A stretch of DNA of 10,910 bases, taken from the NCBI GenBank assembly GCA_036001225.1, contig DASYUM010000169.1, forward strand, positions 1 to 10,910, given 5' to 3'. The notes below the pieces were generated by a model. That model was not told the DNA's origin. It searched no databases and saw only the letters and a list, made by a program, of their open reading frames with translations. The position numbers were made by a program, and so were the translations under genes. How positions within the stretch are numbered: position 1 is the first letter of the stretch; the number at the start of each line of letters is the position of its first letter. The stretch comes from DASYUM01 sp036001225. GTDB taxonomy: Bacteria; Methylomirabilota; Methylomirabilia; Rokubacteriales; DASRDR01. This document shows positions 1-7,290 of this stretch, in pieces.

Positions 1-574
1 TCGCCCAGCCGACGCGGTCGGTGTTGATACCCAGCAGCGCGGCGGTCTCGGCGTCGCGGCTGGTGGCGCGGAGGGCTGCCCCCCGCCGGGTGCGGGGGAG
101 CAGGAGCTGGAGGCCGACGATGGTGACGATGCCCACCGCGGCGGCACCGGCGCGCGCGGGCGAGAGGCCGAGGGCGAGCGCGACGATTCCCGCGTCGGCA
201 CTGATCGGGATCAGCCGGTAATCGGCCGACCATGTCACCAAGAGTACGTTCTGCACGGTGAGAGAGAGGCCGAAGGTGAGGACCAGGCTGTTCAGCTCGA
301 CCGGCTCACGGACGCGGGCGAGGAGAGCCCGCCACAGAAGCCCCACCGGCACCAGGGCGACCGCCGCCAGGGGGATCAGCAGCGCAGGCGGCAGACCGAA
401 GGCCCGCCCGGCCGAGTAGCCGAGGTAGCCGCCGAGGACCACCAGCTCGCCGTGGGCGAGGTTGAGCGCCCGCGTCAGCGCGAAGATCACGCTGAACGAG
501 AGAGCCAGGAAGGCGTAGAAGGCGCCGTTGGCCAGCCCGGCCACGACCGTCTGGCCGAGCGTCGTGAGGGACAC
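1..574 (-). CDS. livH: Branched-chain amino acid ABC permease, LivH-type (partial)
   Basis: Inner-membrane permease subunit of a HAAT-family (Liv) importer, which would pair with LivM, LivG, LivF and a LivK-type binding protein. The frame opens at a GTG at 574 and reads 191 codons without a stop to the left edge, so roughly two thirds of a usual protein of about 290 residues is present. The N-terminus shows the family pattern GLANGAFYAFLALSF, then LTRALNLAHGELVVLGGY, matching the LivH consensus around N-x-A-H-G-E. Several hydrophobic segments follow, and near the edge ALLGINTDRVGW matches the LivH cytoplasmic loop (usually LLGIN.DRV). The ribosome site before the GTG is weak, so the start is approximate. 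It lies downstream of the livK-like gene on the same strand and is probably co-transcribed with it. The substrate could be amino acids, urea or amides; the sequence does not decide this. Confidence 0.88.
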   Translation of the reverse strand, partial: MSLTTLGQTVVAGLANGAFYAFLALSFSVIFALTRALNLAHGELVVLGGYLGYSAGRAFGLPPALLIPLAAVALVPVGLLWRALLARVREPVELNSLVLTFGLSLTVQNVLLVTWSADYRLIPISADAGIVALALGLSPARAGAAAVGIVTIVGLQLLLPRTRRGAALRATSRDAETAALLGINTDRVGWA

Positions 575-586
575 GCGCGCGGGCGC

Positions 587-660
587 CTACGGGCGCGGGT
601 AGACCAGCCGCGCCGCCGCCACGCGCGGCGGATACACCACGACGTGGCGTCCGCCCTGGA
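587..660 (-). pseudogene. Remnant of a second livK 3' end
   Basis: About 24 codons, closed by a TAG at 589-587, repeat the C-terminus of the intact binding-protein gene just upstream. The intact gene ends YPPTVAKARLAYPRP and this stretch ends YPPRVAAARLVYPRP. The first half is identical at DNA level (626-661 equals 732-767, 36 bases), while the last 15 codons have diverged. No start codon or ribosome site belongs to it. The two stops and the two exact repeats are both offset by 106 bases. I read it as the tail of a lost or recombined livK paralogue. An assembly artefact is possible but would not explain the diverged codons. Confidence 0.6.
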
Positions 661-667
661 TTCGTCG

Positions 668-689
668 GAGGGGGGCCGACGCCCCCCTC
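668..689 (-). terminator. Perfect 9-bp GC hairpin after livK stop
   Basis: The arms GAGGGGGGC and GCCCCCCTC pair perfectly around a four-base loop (CGAC). The hairpin starts 3 bases past the livK stop (695-693). No T-run follows on either strand, so it is not a classical intrinsic terminator. It could stabilise the mRNA 3' end or attenuate read-through into livH. Confidence 0.4.
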
Positions 690-692
690 GCC

Positions 693-1829
693 CTAAGGTC
701 GGGGGTATGCAAGGCGGGCCTTGGCGACAGTCGGCGGATACACCACGACGTGGCGTCCGCCCTGGATCTGGACGATGACCCGCTCGTAGAAGAGCGGGTC
801 TCCGCTGGGATCGAACTTGACCCGGCCCAGCGGCGTTTCGACGTCCACCCGGGCCAGGGCGTCCCGCAAGGACTCGCCCGCCGGCCCCTGACCGTCGCGG
901 GCCGCCAGGGCCATCGCCGCGAAGAGCGCCCGGGCCGCTGCGTACCCGTGCATGCTGAGCGGGACCGGCTCGTCGCCGAAGCGGCTGCGGTAGGCGTCGG
1001 TGAACGCCCGGGACTCGGCCTCGGCCGCGGCGACGAAGACGCCCGGTTGCCACGACGTCGTTCCCAGCAGGCCCTCCGCCGCCGGGCCCAGCTCGCGGAT
1101 CACCGCCGGAAACTCGAGGCCGAACGCGCCCACGAAGCCGCGGACCCGGATTCGGCTCTGGGCGAGCTGGCGGACGAGGAGGAGGTGGTCGGCGAAGAAG
1201 GCGTCGGAGAGCAGGAGTTCGGCCTCGCGGTCGCGCAAGCGAGCCAGGAGCGGGGTGAAGTCGGCCAGCCCGGGGGCGAACGGCTCGTACACCGGAACCG
1301 GGATGCCGGCCGCCGTCAGGGCCTCGCGCTGGCGCGCCGCGAGCTGGCTGGCCCCCGGCGTCGCCGAGTAGAGGATGGCGACCCGGGCCGGCCCGATCAG
1401 ATCGCGCAGGAGGCCGACGGTGACCTCGACGTAGGGCCGGAGATTCGAGACCCGGAAGAAGTACCGGTAGCCGCGCTGGGTCAGGCGCTCGTCGAGAGAG
1501 GCGGTCGCCACGTACGGCGTCCGGGCCCGCTCGGCGACCTCGCTGACCGGGCCGACCAGGCTGTCCACGTAGCCGCCGATCAGCGCGGCGACGCGGTGGC
1601 GCGCGGTCAGCTCTTCGGCGGCGGCGATGGCGCGCTCGGCCTTCCCCTCGTCGTCCCGCTCGAGGAGGCGTAGCGGCCGCCCGGCCACGCCGCCGCCGGC
1701 GTTCACCCGCTCGACGGCGATGCGGACCCCCCGGGCGACGGCCAGGCCCTGGGCGGCCAGGAGGCCGGTGCGCGGGTTGATCTCGCCGACCGGGATCGGG
1801 TCGACCGCCCCCGCCGGCCCGACGGCCAC
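693..1829 (-). CDS. livK: Branched-chain amino acid-type ABC substrate-binding protein (LivK-like)
   Basis: Periplasmic binding-protein fold type I (Peripla_BP_6), the ligand-capturing part of a HAAT importer. The mature region begins IPVGEINPRTGLLAAQG and contains VERVNAGGGVAGRPLRL, the usual opening of this family, then LIGGYVDSLVGPVSEVAERARTPYV in pieces typical of the first lobe. Near the C-terminus TPLGRVKFDPSGDPLFYE is the family's late strand. At 378 residues it has normal length. The odd point is the start: GTG at 1829 is the first usable start in this frame, but it lies inside what reads as a signal peptide (LLLAALFVTVLPLVAV is coded just upstream in frame). A TTG at 1899 would open this frame if the 7-base homopolymer at 1888-1894 were one base shorter, so the true 5' end probably lies near 1899. 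It is followed by a livK tail remnant and livH. Confidence 0.85.
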   Translation of the reverse strand: MAVGPAGAVDPIPVGEINPRTGLLAAQGLAVARGVRIAVERVNAGGGVAGRPLRLLERDDEGKAERAIAAAEELTARHRVAALIGGYVDSLVGPVSEVAERARTPYVATASLDERLTQRGYRYFFRVSNLRPYVEVTVGLLRDLIGPARVAILYSATPGASQLAARQREALTAAGIPVPVYEPFAPGLADFTPLLARLRDREAELLLSDAFFADHLLLVRQLAQSRIRVRGFVGAFGLEFPAVIRELGPAAEGLLGTTSWQPGVFVAAAEAESRAFTDAYRSRFGDEPVPLSMHGYAAARALFAAMALAARDGQGPAGESLRDALARVDVETPLGRVKFDPSGDPLFYERVIVQIQGGRHVVVYPPTVAKARLAYPRP

Positions 1830-1916
1830 CAGGGGGAGGACAGTGACGAAGAGGGCGGCGAGGAGGAGTCGAGGAGGGCCCGCGGGTCCCCCCCGGCAAG
1901 ACCTACCAGCGTGTCG

Positions 1917-2100
1917 GAGAATCGGGCGCAGACCGTCGGCAGGACCGCCGACCGCCAGGTGTTCCGCTCCGAGCGCGGGCTTTGCCCGCGCGCCTTTGGG
2001 TTCGCGCGCCGCGGACGGCGGGGCCCCAGCCCCGCGACGTCCTGCGGCGCGCCCTTCTCTCCTGGGGAGGTCTCGGAGGGGTGTTCCGACACCCCTCCGA
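1917..2100 (-). repeat. Structured intergenic repeat, copy 1
   Basis: About 184 bases, nearly all recurring in inverted orientation at 7056-7240 and in part, same orientation, at 10838-10910. By eye, copies 1 and 2 agree at roughly 80-90% of positions with small indels. Landmarks in order on the minus strand: a 12-bp hairpin (2073-2100), a GGCGCGCCGCAGGACGTCGC block, GCGAACCCAAAG, then an 8-bp hairpin with arms GCGCGGGC and GCCCGCGC (1973-1991), then CGGTCGGCGG. It fills the gap between the ATPase stop and livK. No credible gene lies in it. Confidence 0.85.
2073..2100 (-). terminator. Perfect 12-bp hairpin after ATPase stop
   Basis: The arm TCGGAGGGGTGT pairs with ACACCCCTCCGA over all 12 positions around a 4-base loop. 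It starts 4 bases past the ATPase TAG (2107-2105) and forms one end of repeat copy 1. There is no T-run, so it would act as a non-canonical terminator or mRNA 3'-end stabiliser. Confidence 0.5.
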
Positions 2101-2104
2101 TTGG

Positions 2105-3196
<1,092 letters not shown>

Positions 3197-3201
3197 GAGC
3201 G

Positions 3202-3207
3202 CTCCTT
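3202..3207 (-). promoter_or_regulatory. Ribosome binding site fixing the ATPase start
   Basis: AAGGAG lies 5 bases before the ATG at 3196 and decides between that ATG and the longer open frame reaching back to 3310. Confidence 0.8.
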
Positions 3208-3330
3208 GGTGTCGGGTGGGTGCGTTAGTTGGCCGGCCGGCGGCACGGCCCGTCCCCCAACCGCCTGCGAACGTGGGGAAAGGATCGGCCGGAAGGCCGG
3301 CTCCTGTCAAGTGGCTGAGCGGGTTTCGGC

Positions 3331-3345
3331 GGGGGCGCAGCCCCC
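3331..3345 (-). terminator. GC hairpin after fused permease stop
   Basis: GGGGGC and GCCCCC pair around a 3-base loop, 10 bases beyond the TGA at 3358-3356. No T-run follows. The rest of the 159-base gap before the ATPase holds GC-rich GGCCGG repeats (around 3230-3300) with a small CGGCC/GGCCG stem and no recognisable promoter. Partial read-through into the ATPase gene is likely. Confidence 0.35.
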
Positions 3346-3355
3346 CCGACAGGGG

Positions 3356-5203
3356 TCAGGCCCCCTCGATCAGGGCCGCCCGCAGCCCGCGCACGTAGTA
3401 CGGGCTGAGGGCGGCGCACACGACGATGAGGGGCAGGGCCGCCAGCAGGATCGCCGCGTTGGCGAACGCCCACTCGTCGAGCTGGACGGCGGTCAGGCCC
3501 AACCCGGCCGGGAGGGTCTTGGTCCGCGCGGTCAGCGCAAAGGTGCTGCCGTAGAGGACGTCGGATCCCATCATGCCCACCCCGAACAGGCCGGCCGCGA
3601 TCAGCACCGGGCCGCTCATCGGGAGGATCACGCGGAGGAACACCACCGGCCGGCTGCCGTCGAGGAGGGCCACCTCCTCGACCTCCGGGGCCAGACTCTC
3701 GAAGTAGACGTAGAAGAGCCACGTGGCGAACGGGAGGGCCAGGGTGAGGTAGAGGAGCACGAGGCCGGTGATGCTGTCGTCGAGATCCCAGCGGAGGAAG
3801 ATCTGGTAGACCGGCACCACCACCGCCGTCGCCGGGATGAAGTAGCTCGCGAACATGAGCCGGGCCAGCCCCCGGGCTCCCGGCAGCGCCCAGCGGGCGA
3901 GGACGTAGCCGGCCACCAGTCCCAGGGCGAGACTGAGCGCGAGCACGGCGCCGAAGATGACGAGGGTGTTCCAGCCCCAGCGCCAGATGACGGGGTTCGC
4001 GATCACCTCCCGGAGGTCCTCGAACGTCGGCTCGTAGACCCAGAACGGGTTGCCGCGGGCGTACTCGGGGATCGAGCGGAACGCCTGCACGGCCGTGTAG
4101 TAGACGGGGAACAAGTGGAAGGCGGTCACCAGCAGCGCGGCGCTCAGGCCGCCGACCCGGAGGAGGATCCGGCGCCCGCGGCGGCGCCGGTCGAGGCGGG
4201 GGGCGGACGGCGCGACGGGGCGGCTCGCGCGGTCGGCCGGCCCGGCGGCGCCGAGGGGGCCGGTCGACGTCGTGAGCGGCGCCCGGGTCGGCTCCGCCAC
4301 CACCGGGGCCCGCCGGCCCGGCTCGAGCAGGCGCAGGCAGCCGAGCATGAGGGCGACGGCGAACGGGATCGGGATCAGGGCCAGCGCGGCCCCGCGGCCG
4401 AGCTGACCGTTCTGGATGGCTTCCCGGAAGCTCAGCGTGCCGAGGACGGGCACCGTGATCCGGCCTCCCGTCTCGACATACATGGCGGCGTACTCGGTGT
4501 AGGTGATGACCAGCGCGACCAGCGCCGCCAGCACGAGGAAGCGGCGGGAGAGCGGCGCCACCACCCGCCAGAAGTACTGCCAGGCGTTGGGCGCCTCCAG
4601 CTTCCCCACGTCGAGCAGCTCGTCGGGGATGGCGTTGAAGCCGGCCAACAGGAAGACGGCGATGATCGACGAGCCGCGCCACACGTTCATGAGCGCGATG
4701 CTGAGCACCTGCCAGGCGCCGCCGCCGAGGGCGCCGTCGAGCCACCAGCGCAGCTCCTGGAGGCCGAGGGTGTAGAAGGTCGGGAAGGGTGGGAGGAGCA
4801 GCCAGTACCACGCGAAGGCCGAGAACGTGGCGGGGAATGCCCACGGCACGAAGACGGAGAGGAAGACGAAGGCTCGCCCCCAGAATCGCCACCAGAGGAG
4901 CAGGGCGGTGAGGATGCCGACCGCCAGCTCGACCAGCGCGGTCAGGACCACCAGGACCAGCGTGTTGCCGGCGGCCTGCCAGAAGATGGGGTCGCCGGCC
5001 AGCGCGCGGTAGTGGCGGAGGCCCACGAAGTGGCCGACGGCGCCCGGGGTGTCGCCGGCGTCGCTCAGGCTGAGCCAGAGGTCGTAGGCGACGGGATAGA
5101 AGAGCAAACCGGCCACCGGCACGAATGCCGGCAGCAGGAGCGCGTAGCCAAGCCCACGTTGCCGGGTCACGACGCGCTGCGTCCTCGGGGCGGGTGAAGG
5201 CAC
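3356..5203 (-). CDS. Fused two-domain CUT1-type ABC permease (MalF-like plus MalG-like)
   Basis: Inner-membrane channel protein of a carbohydrate-family importer, carrying both membrane domains in 615 residues where relatives use two proteins of about 290. The N-terminal half (about 1-295) is MalF/UgpA-like: GYALLLPAFVPVAGLLFYPV, then NVWRGSSIIAVFLLAG and its cytoplasmic loop KLEAPNAWQYFWRVVAPL (201-218). A Pro/Ala/Arg-rich linker (about 296-345) leads to the MalG/UgpB-position half: LFPVYYTAVQAF, FIPATAVVVPVY and the EAA loop EVEEVALLDGSRPVVFLRVI (507-526). The frame is continuous, so this is a fusion rather than two overlapping genes. The N-half EAA loop lacks the usual DG pair. Start GTG 5203 has a weak ribosome site; GTG 5170 is an alternative. 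The divergent genes at 5300-7050 are paralogues of the two halves, both C-termini ending YVRGL.AA..EGA. The ATPase gene follows. Confidence 0.92.
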   Translation of the reverse strand: MPSPAPRTQRVVTRQRGLGYALLLPAFVPVAGLLFYPVAYDLWLSLSDAGDTPGAVGHFVGLRHYRALAGDPIFWQAAGNTLVLVVLTALVELAVGILTALLLWWRFWGRAFVFLSVFVPWAFPATFSAFAWYWLLLPPFPTFYTLGLQELRWWLDGALGGGAWQVLSIALMNVWRGSSIIAVFLLAGFNAIPDELLDVGKLEAPNAWQYFWRVVAPLSRRFLVLAALVALVITYTEYAAMYVETGGRITVPVLGTLSFREAIQNGQLGRGAALALIPIPFAVALMLGCLRLLEPGRRAPVVAEPTRAPLTTSTGPLGAAGPADRASRPVAPSAPRLDRRRRGRRILLRVGGLSAALLVTAFHLFPVYYTAVQAFRSIPEYARGNPFWVYEPTFEDLREVIANPVIWRWGWNTLVIFGAVLALSLALGLVAGYVLARWALPGARGLARLMFASYFIPATAVVVPVYQIFLRWDLDDSITGLVLLYLTLALPFATWLFYVYFESLAPEVEEVALLDGSRPVVFLRVILPMSGPVLIAAGLFGVGMMGSDVLYGSTFALTARTKTLPAGLGLTAVQLDEWAFANAAILLAALPLIVVCAALSPYYVRGLRAALIEGA

Positions 5204-5221
5204 TCTACCACGGCGCGGTCG

Positions 5222-5238
5222 AGCGAGCCAGGCTCGCT
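5222..5238. promoter_or_regulatory. 17-nt perfect palindrome, candidate operator
   Basis: AGCGAGCC and GGCTCGCT are exact inverted repeats around a single central A, in the 96-base gap between divergent transporter genes. The right arm touches the first base of the proposed -35 at 5238-5243, a position that would suit a dimeric repressor (LacI or GntR type sites have this form). No regulator gene is in the window, so the role is inferred. Confidence 0.5.
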
Positions 5239-5267
5239 TGACGCCTCGCCGGCCCGCGGGCTAGCAT
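5238..5267 (+). promoter_or_regulatory. Sigma-70-type promoter for the plus-strand permease pair
   Basis: TTGACG (5238-5243) and TAGCAT (5262-5267) are separated by 18 bases, about 33 bases before the ATG at 5300. The -35 has 5 of 6 consensus bases and the -10 has 4 of 6, in otherwise GC-rich DNA. The spacer holds a second small palindrome, GCCCGCGGGC (5252-5261). No comparable promoter was evident for the opposite strand. Confidence 0.5.
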
Positions 5268-5285
5268 CGCCCCGCCTTCGACTGG

Positions 5286-5292
5286 AAGGAGG
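5286..5292 (+). promoter_or_regulatory. Strong ribosome binding site
   Basis: AAGGAGG lies 7 bases before the ATG at 5300 and supports that start. Confidence 0.75.
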
Positions 5293-5299
5293 CGGCAGA

Positions 5300-6193
5300 A
5301 TGTCTGCTCCGCGCGTGGTGGGCGGCCGAAGCCCGGTGGTCGCCTACGCGCTCATGGCGCCGGCGCTGGTGCTGGTGCTGGGCGTGCTCGCCTACCCGAT
5401 CGCTTGGGAAGCCTGGATCAGCCTCACGAACTTCTCGAGTCGAGCGGAGGGGGGACCGGTGTTCGTGGGCCTGGCCAACTACCGGAACATGGTGCGAGAG
5501 GCCATCTTCTGGCGCGGCGTCGGCATCACCGTCGCGTATTTCGCGATCACCACCATAGCCAAGCTGGGGCTCGGTGTCGCGATGGCACTGCTGCTGGCGA
5601 AGCCGTCGCGGGGGCGGGCGCTGGTCTTCCTGGCGGTCTTCCTCCCCTGGGCCTATCCGGGCGGCGTCACCGTCATCGCGTGGTACTGGATGCTGAACCC
5701 CCCACTCATCACCTCCTACAGCGTCCTGGCCGGCAACCTCAAGTACGCGGTGGACGGATGGCTCGGCGGCGGCGCCTACGCCTTCGCCAGCGTCGTCCTC
5801 TTCAACATCTGGCGGGGGGGATCGTTCACCGCGATCTTCCTCCTGGCCGGGCTCAACGCGATCCCCACCGAGCTGTTCGAGTTCGCCGAGCTGGAGACGC
5901 GAAGCCCCTGGCAACGCTTCTGCCGGGTGACGCTCCCGCTGCTCAAGCCCTACATGGCACTGGCCGTGTTCCTCTCCTTCACCACCGCCTTCGCCGACCT
6001 CGCCAACGTCTGGATGCTGACCGGCGGGCGCATCATCTTTCCCGTCCTGGGAACCTACGCGTACTGGCTCGGCATTCGGAGTGGCCAGTTCGCCGAGGCC
6101 GCCGCCTACTCGCTGTCCCTGGTGCCGCTGCTGGTGGCGGCCCTCGTCGTGTTGTTTCGGTGGTTCGATCCACGGCCCGAGGAGGCGGCATGA
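5300..6193 (+). CDS. CUT1-type ABC sugar permease, MalF/UgpA-like
   Basis: First membrane subunit of a carbohydrate-family ABC importer. The 297-residue protein has about six hydrophobic segments, beginning VAYALMAPALVLVLGVLAYP (14-33), and typical family stretches at VFLAVFLPWAYPGG (109-122) and FNIWRGGSFTAIFLLAGLNA (168-187). The cytoplasmic EAA-position loop reads FAELETRSPWQRFCRVTLPL (195-214); it keeps the spacing and the terminal proline but lacks the usual DG. The same region of the fused permease on the other side of the divergent gap is closely similar (NVWRG, FLLAG.NAIP.EL), marking the two as paralogues. The stop overlaps the next gene's start as ATGA, a sign of coupled translation. 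The ATPase is probably the one at 2105-3196 and the binding protein is not in the window. The substrate is unknown. Confidence 0.93.
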   Translation: MSAPRVVGGRSPVVAYALMAPALVLVLGVLAYPIAWEAWISLTNFSSRAEGGPVFVGLANYRNMVREAIFWRGVGITVAYFAITTIAKLGLGVAMALLLAKPSRGRALVFLAVFLPWAYPGGVTVIAWYWMLNPPLITSYSVLAGNLKYAVDGWLGGGAYAFASVVLFNIWRGGSFTAIFLLAGLNAIPTELFEFAELETRSPWQRFCRVTLPLLKPYMALAVFLSFTTAFADLANVWMLTGGRIIFPVLGTYAYWLGIRSGQFAEAAAYSLSLVPLLVAALVVLFRWFDPRPEEAA

Positions 6194-7050
6194 CGCGGCG
6201 CCGCCGGCGGTGGCGTCACGGCCTGCTGCTGACACTGGCCGCCATCTACAGCGTCTTTCCCATCTATTTCATCACCGTGCAGTCGCTGAAGACTGCCCAG
6301 GAAGACGTCTTCGGCAGCCCCTGGTACGTGGCCCGACCGAGCTTCGAGAACTACACCGAGCTGTTCGAGGGCGGAGAGGCGCGGGTCCGCGGCTACGTGA
6401 TCGTGCCGCGGGTGCCATTCCTCCAGTGGGTGGGCAACTCGTTGAGCGTGCTGCTGCTCACCCTCGGGCTCACCCTGGTCGCCGGCGTCCTCGCCGCCTA
6501 TGCCCTCGGTCGGCTGCAACCGCCGGGCTGGTGGTGGTGGCGGCGCGTTCTCTTCGCGACCTACGTCATCCCCCACACCATTCTCTTCATTCCCATCTAC
6601 CAGGTGGTGATCGCGCTCGGGCTCGACAACGAGCACCTCGCCCTCGTCCTGATCTACTCGACCATGGCCCTGCCGTTCTGTGTGTGGATCCTGTCGGCGT
6701 TCTACCGGCACCTGCCGCGGGAGATCGAGGACTCGGCCCTGATCGAGGGCGCGACGCCGGCCACCGCGTTCGTGCGCATCATGCTGCCAATGAGCCGTAA
6801 CGTCCTGGTCGCCGCCGGGCTCTTCACCATCGGCACCGTCGGCAACGACTTCATGCTCGCCTCGATCTTCCTGCTCGACCCCGAGAAGCAGACGGTGGCG
6901 GCCGGCCTCGGGGTCATGGACGTGAGCCTGGCGGAGCTGCTGGCAGTGGCCGGCGTCAACCTGGCCGCGATTCCGGTGGCCCTCGTCTGCGCCGCCTTCG
7001 CGCGCGACTATGTGCGCGGGCTGACGGCGGCGATGGTGGAGGGTGCCTAG
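6190..7050 (+). CDS. CUT1-type ABC sugar permease, MalG/UgpE-like
   Basis: Second membrane subunit, 286 residues. It opens with a basic stretch (MTRRRRRWRH) and a first membrane span ending FPIYFITVQSLKTAQEDVFG, the usual MalG-type N-terminus. TYVIPHTILFIPIYQVV (124-140) and the EAA loop EIEDSALIEGATPATAFVRI (178-197) identify the family; the loop has EG where most have DG. The C-terminus RDYVRGLTAAMVEGA matches that of the fused permease. Residues 114-117 are four consecutive Trp before WRR-type basic residues, an unusual but in-frame run. The ATG at 6190 is preceded by GAGGAGG (6179-6185) and overlaps the upstream stop by four bases, so the two genes are translationally coupled. A longer open frame reaching back to 5404 is out of phase with the upstream permease and is spurious. 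The repeat copy begins 5 bases after its stop. Confidence 0.93.
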   Translation: MTRRRRRWRHGLLLTLAAIYSVFPIYFITVQSLKTAQEDVFGSPWYVARPSFENYTELFEGGEARVRGYVIVPRVPFLQWVGNSLSVLLLTLGLTLVAGVLAAYALGRLQPPGWWWWRRVLFATYVIPHTILFIPIYQVVIALGLDNEHLALVLIYSTMALPFCVWILSAFYRHLPREIEDSALIEGATPATAFVRIMLPMSRNVLVAAGLFTIGTVGNDFMLASIFLLDPEKQTVAAGLGVMDVSLAELLAVAGVNLAAIPVALVCAAFARDYVRGLTAAMVEGA

Positions 7051-7055
7051 TTACG

Positions 7056-7083
7056 TCGAAGGGGTGTCGGAACACCCCTCCGA
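7056..7083 (+). terminator. Near-perfect 12-bp hairpin after permease stop
   Basis: The arms TCGAAGGGGTGT and ACACCCCTCCGA pair at 11 of 12 positions. The single A.C mismatch becomes a G.U pair in a minus-strand transcript. It starts 5 bases past the TAG at 7048-7050, forms one end of repeat copy 2 and lacks a T-run. Confidence 0.45.
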
Positions 7084-7240
7084 GGCCTCCCCAGGAGGAA
7101 AGAAGGGCGCGCCGCAGGACGTCGCGGGGCTGGGGGGCGCGACGAGGTGCGCGAACCCAAAGATTGCGCGGGCAAAGCCCGCGCTCGGAGTGGACCAGCT
7201 GACGGTCGGCGGTACTGAAGACGGTCGGCGCCCGAATCTA
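7056..7240 (+). repeat. Structured intergenic repeat, copy 2 (inverted relative to copy 1)
   Basis: It carries the same ordered landmarks as the minus strand of copy 1: terminal hairpin, CTCCCCAGGA, GGGCGCGCCGCAGGACGTCG, GCGAACCCAAAG, the 8-bp hairpin with arms GCGCGGGC/GCCCGCGC at 7166-7184 and the CGGTCGGCGG block. Here GACGGTCGGCG occurs twice (7201 and 7220). The copy occupies most of the 240-base gap between convergent genes, where it could act as a two-way terminator. Beyond it, an imperfect stem pairs 7243-7251 with 7277-7286 around a long loop. No credible gene lies in it. Confidence 0.85.
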
Positions 7241-7290
7241 CTCTGTCGGACGGGGCCTCTTCACCTGGCGCGCGTTGTCCCGACAGATTC

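Noticed and set aside
487..1899. A 470-codon minus-strand frame covering livK
   Set aside because: Low-complexity Arg/Pro/Gly composition. The frame beside it gives a clean periplasmic binding protein.
1914..2100. TCGGAG and CTCCGA at the two ends of repeat copy 1 as terminal inverted repeats of a MITE
   Set aside because: Copy 2 does not keep the distal one, and no target-site duplication is visible.
5261..6235. A 324-codon minus-strand frame opposite the 5300 permease
   Set aside because: Antisense shadow rich in Glu, Gln and His. The plus strand codes a complete permease with a strong ribosome site.
6529..6540. TGG repeated four times as a possible slippage or contingency repeat
   Set aside because: Only four units, in frame, coding Trp114-117 of an intact permease; too short to call.
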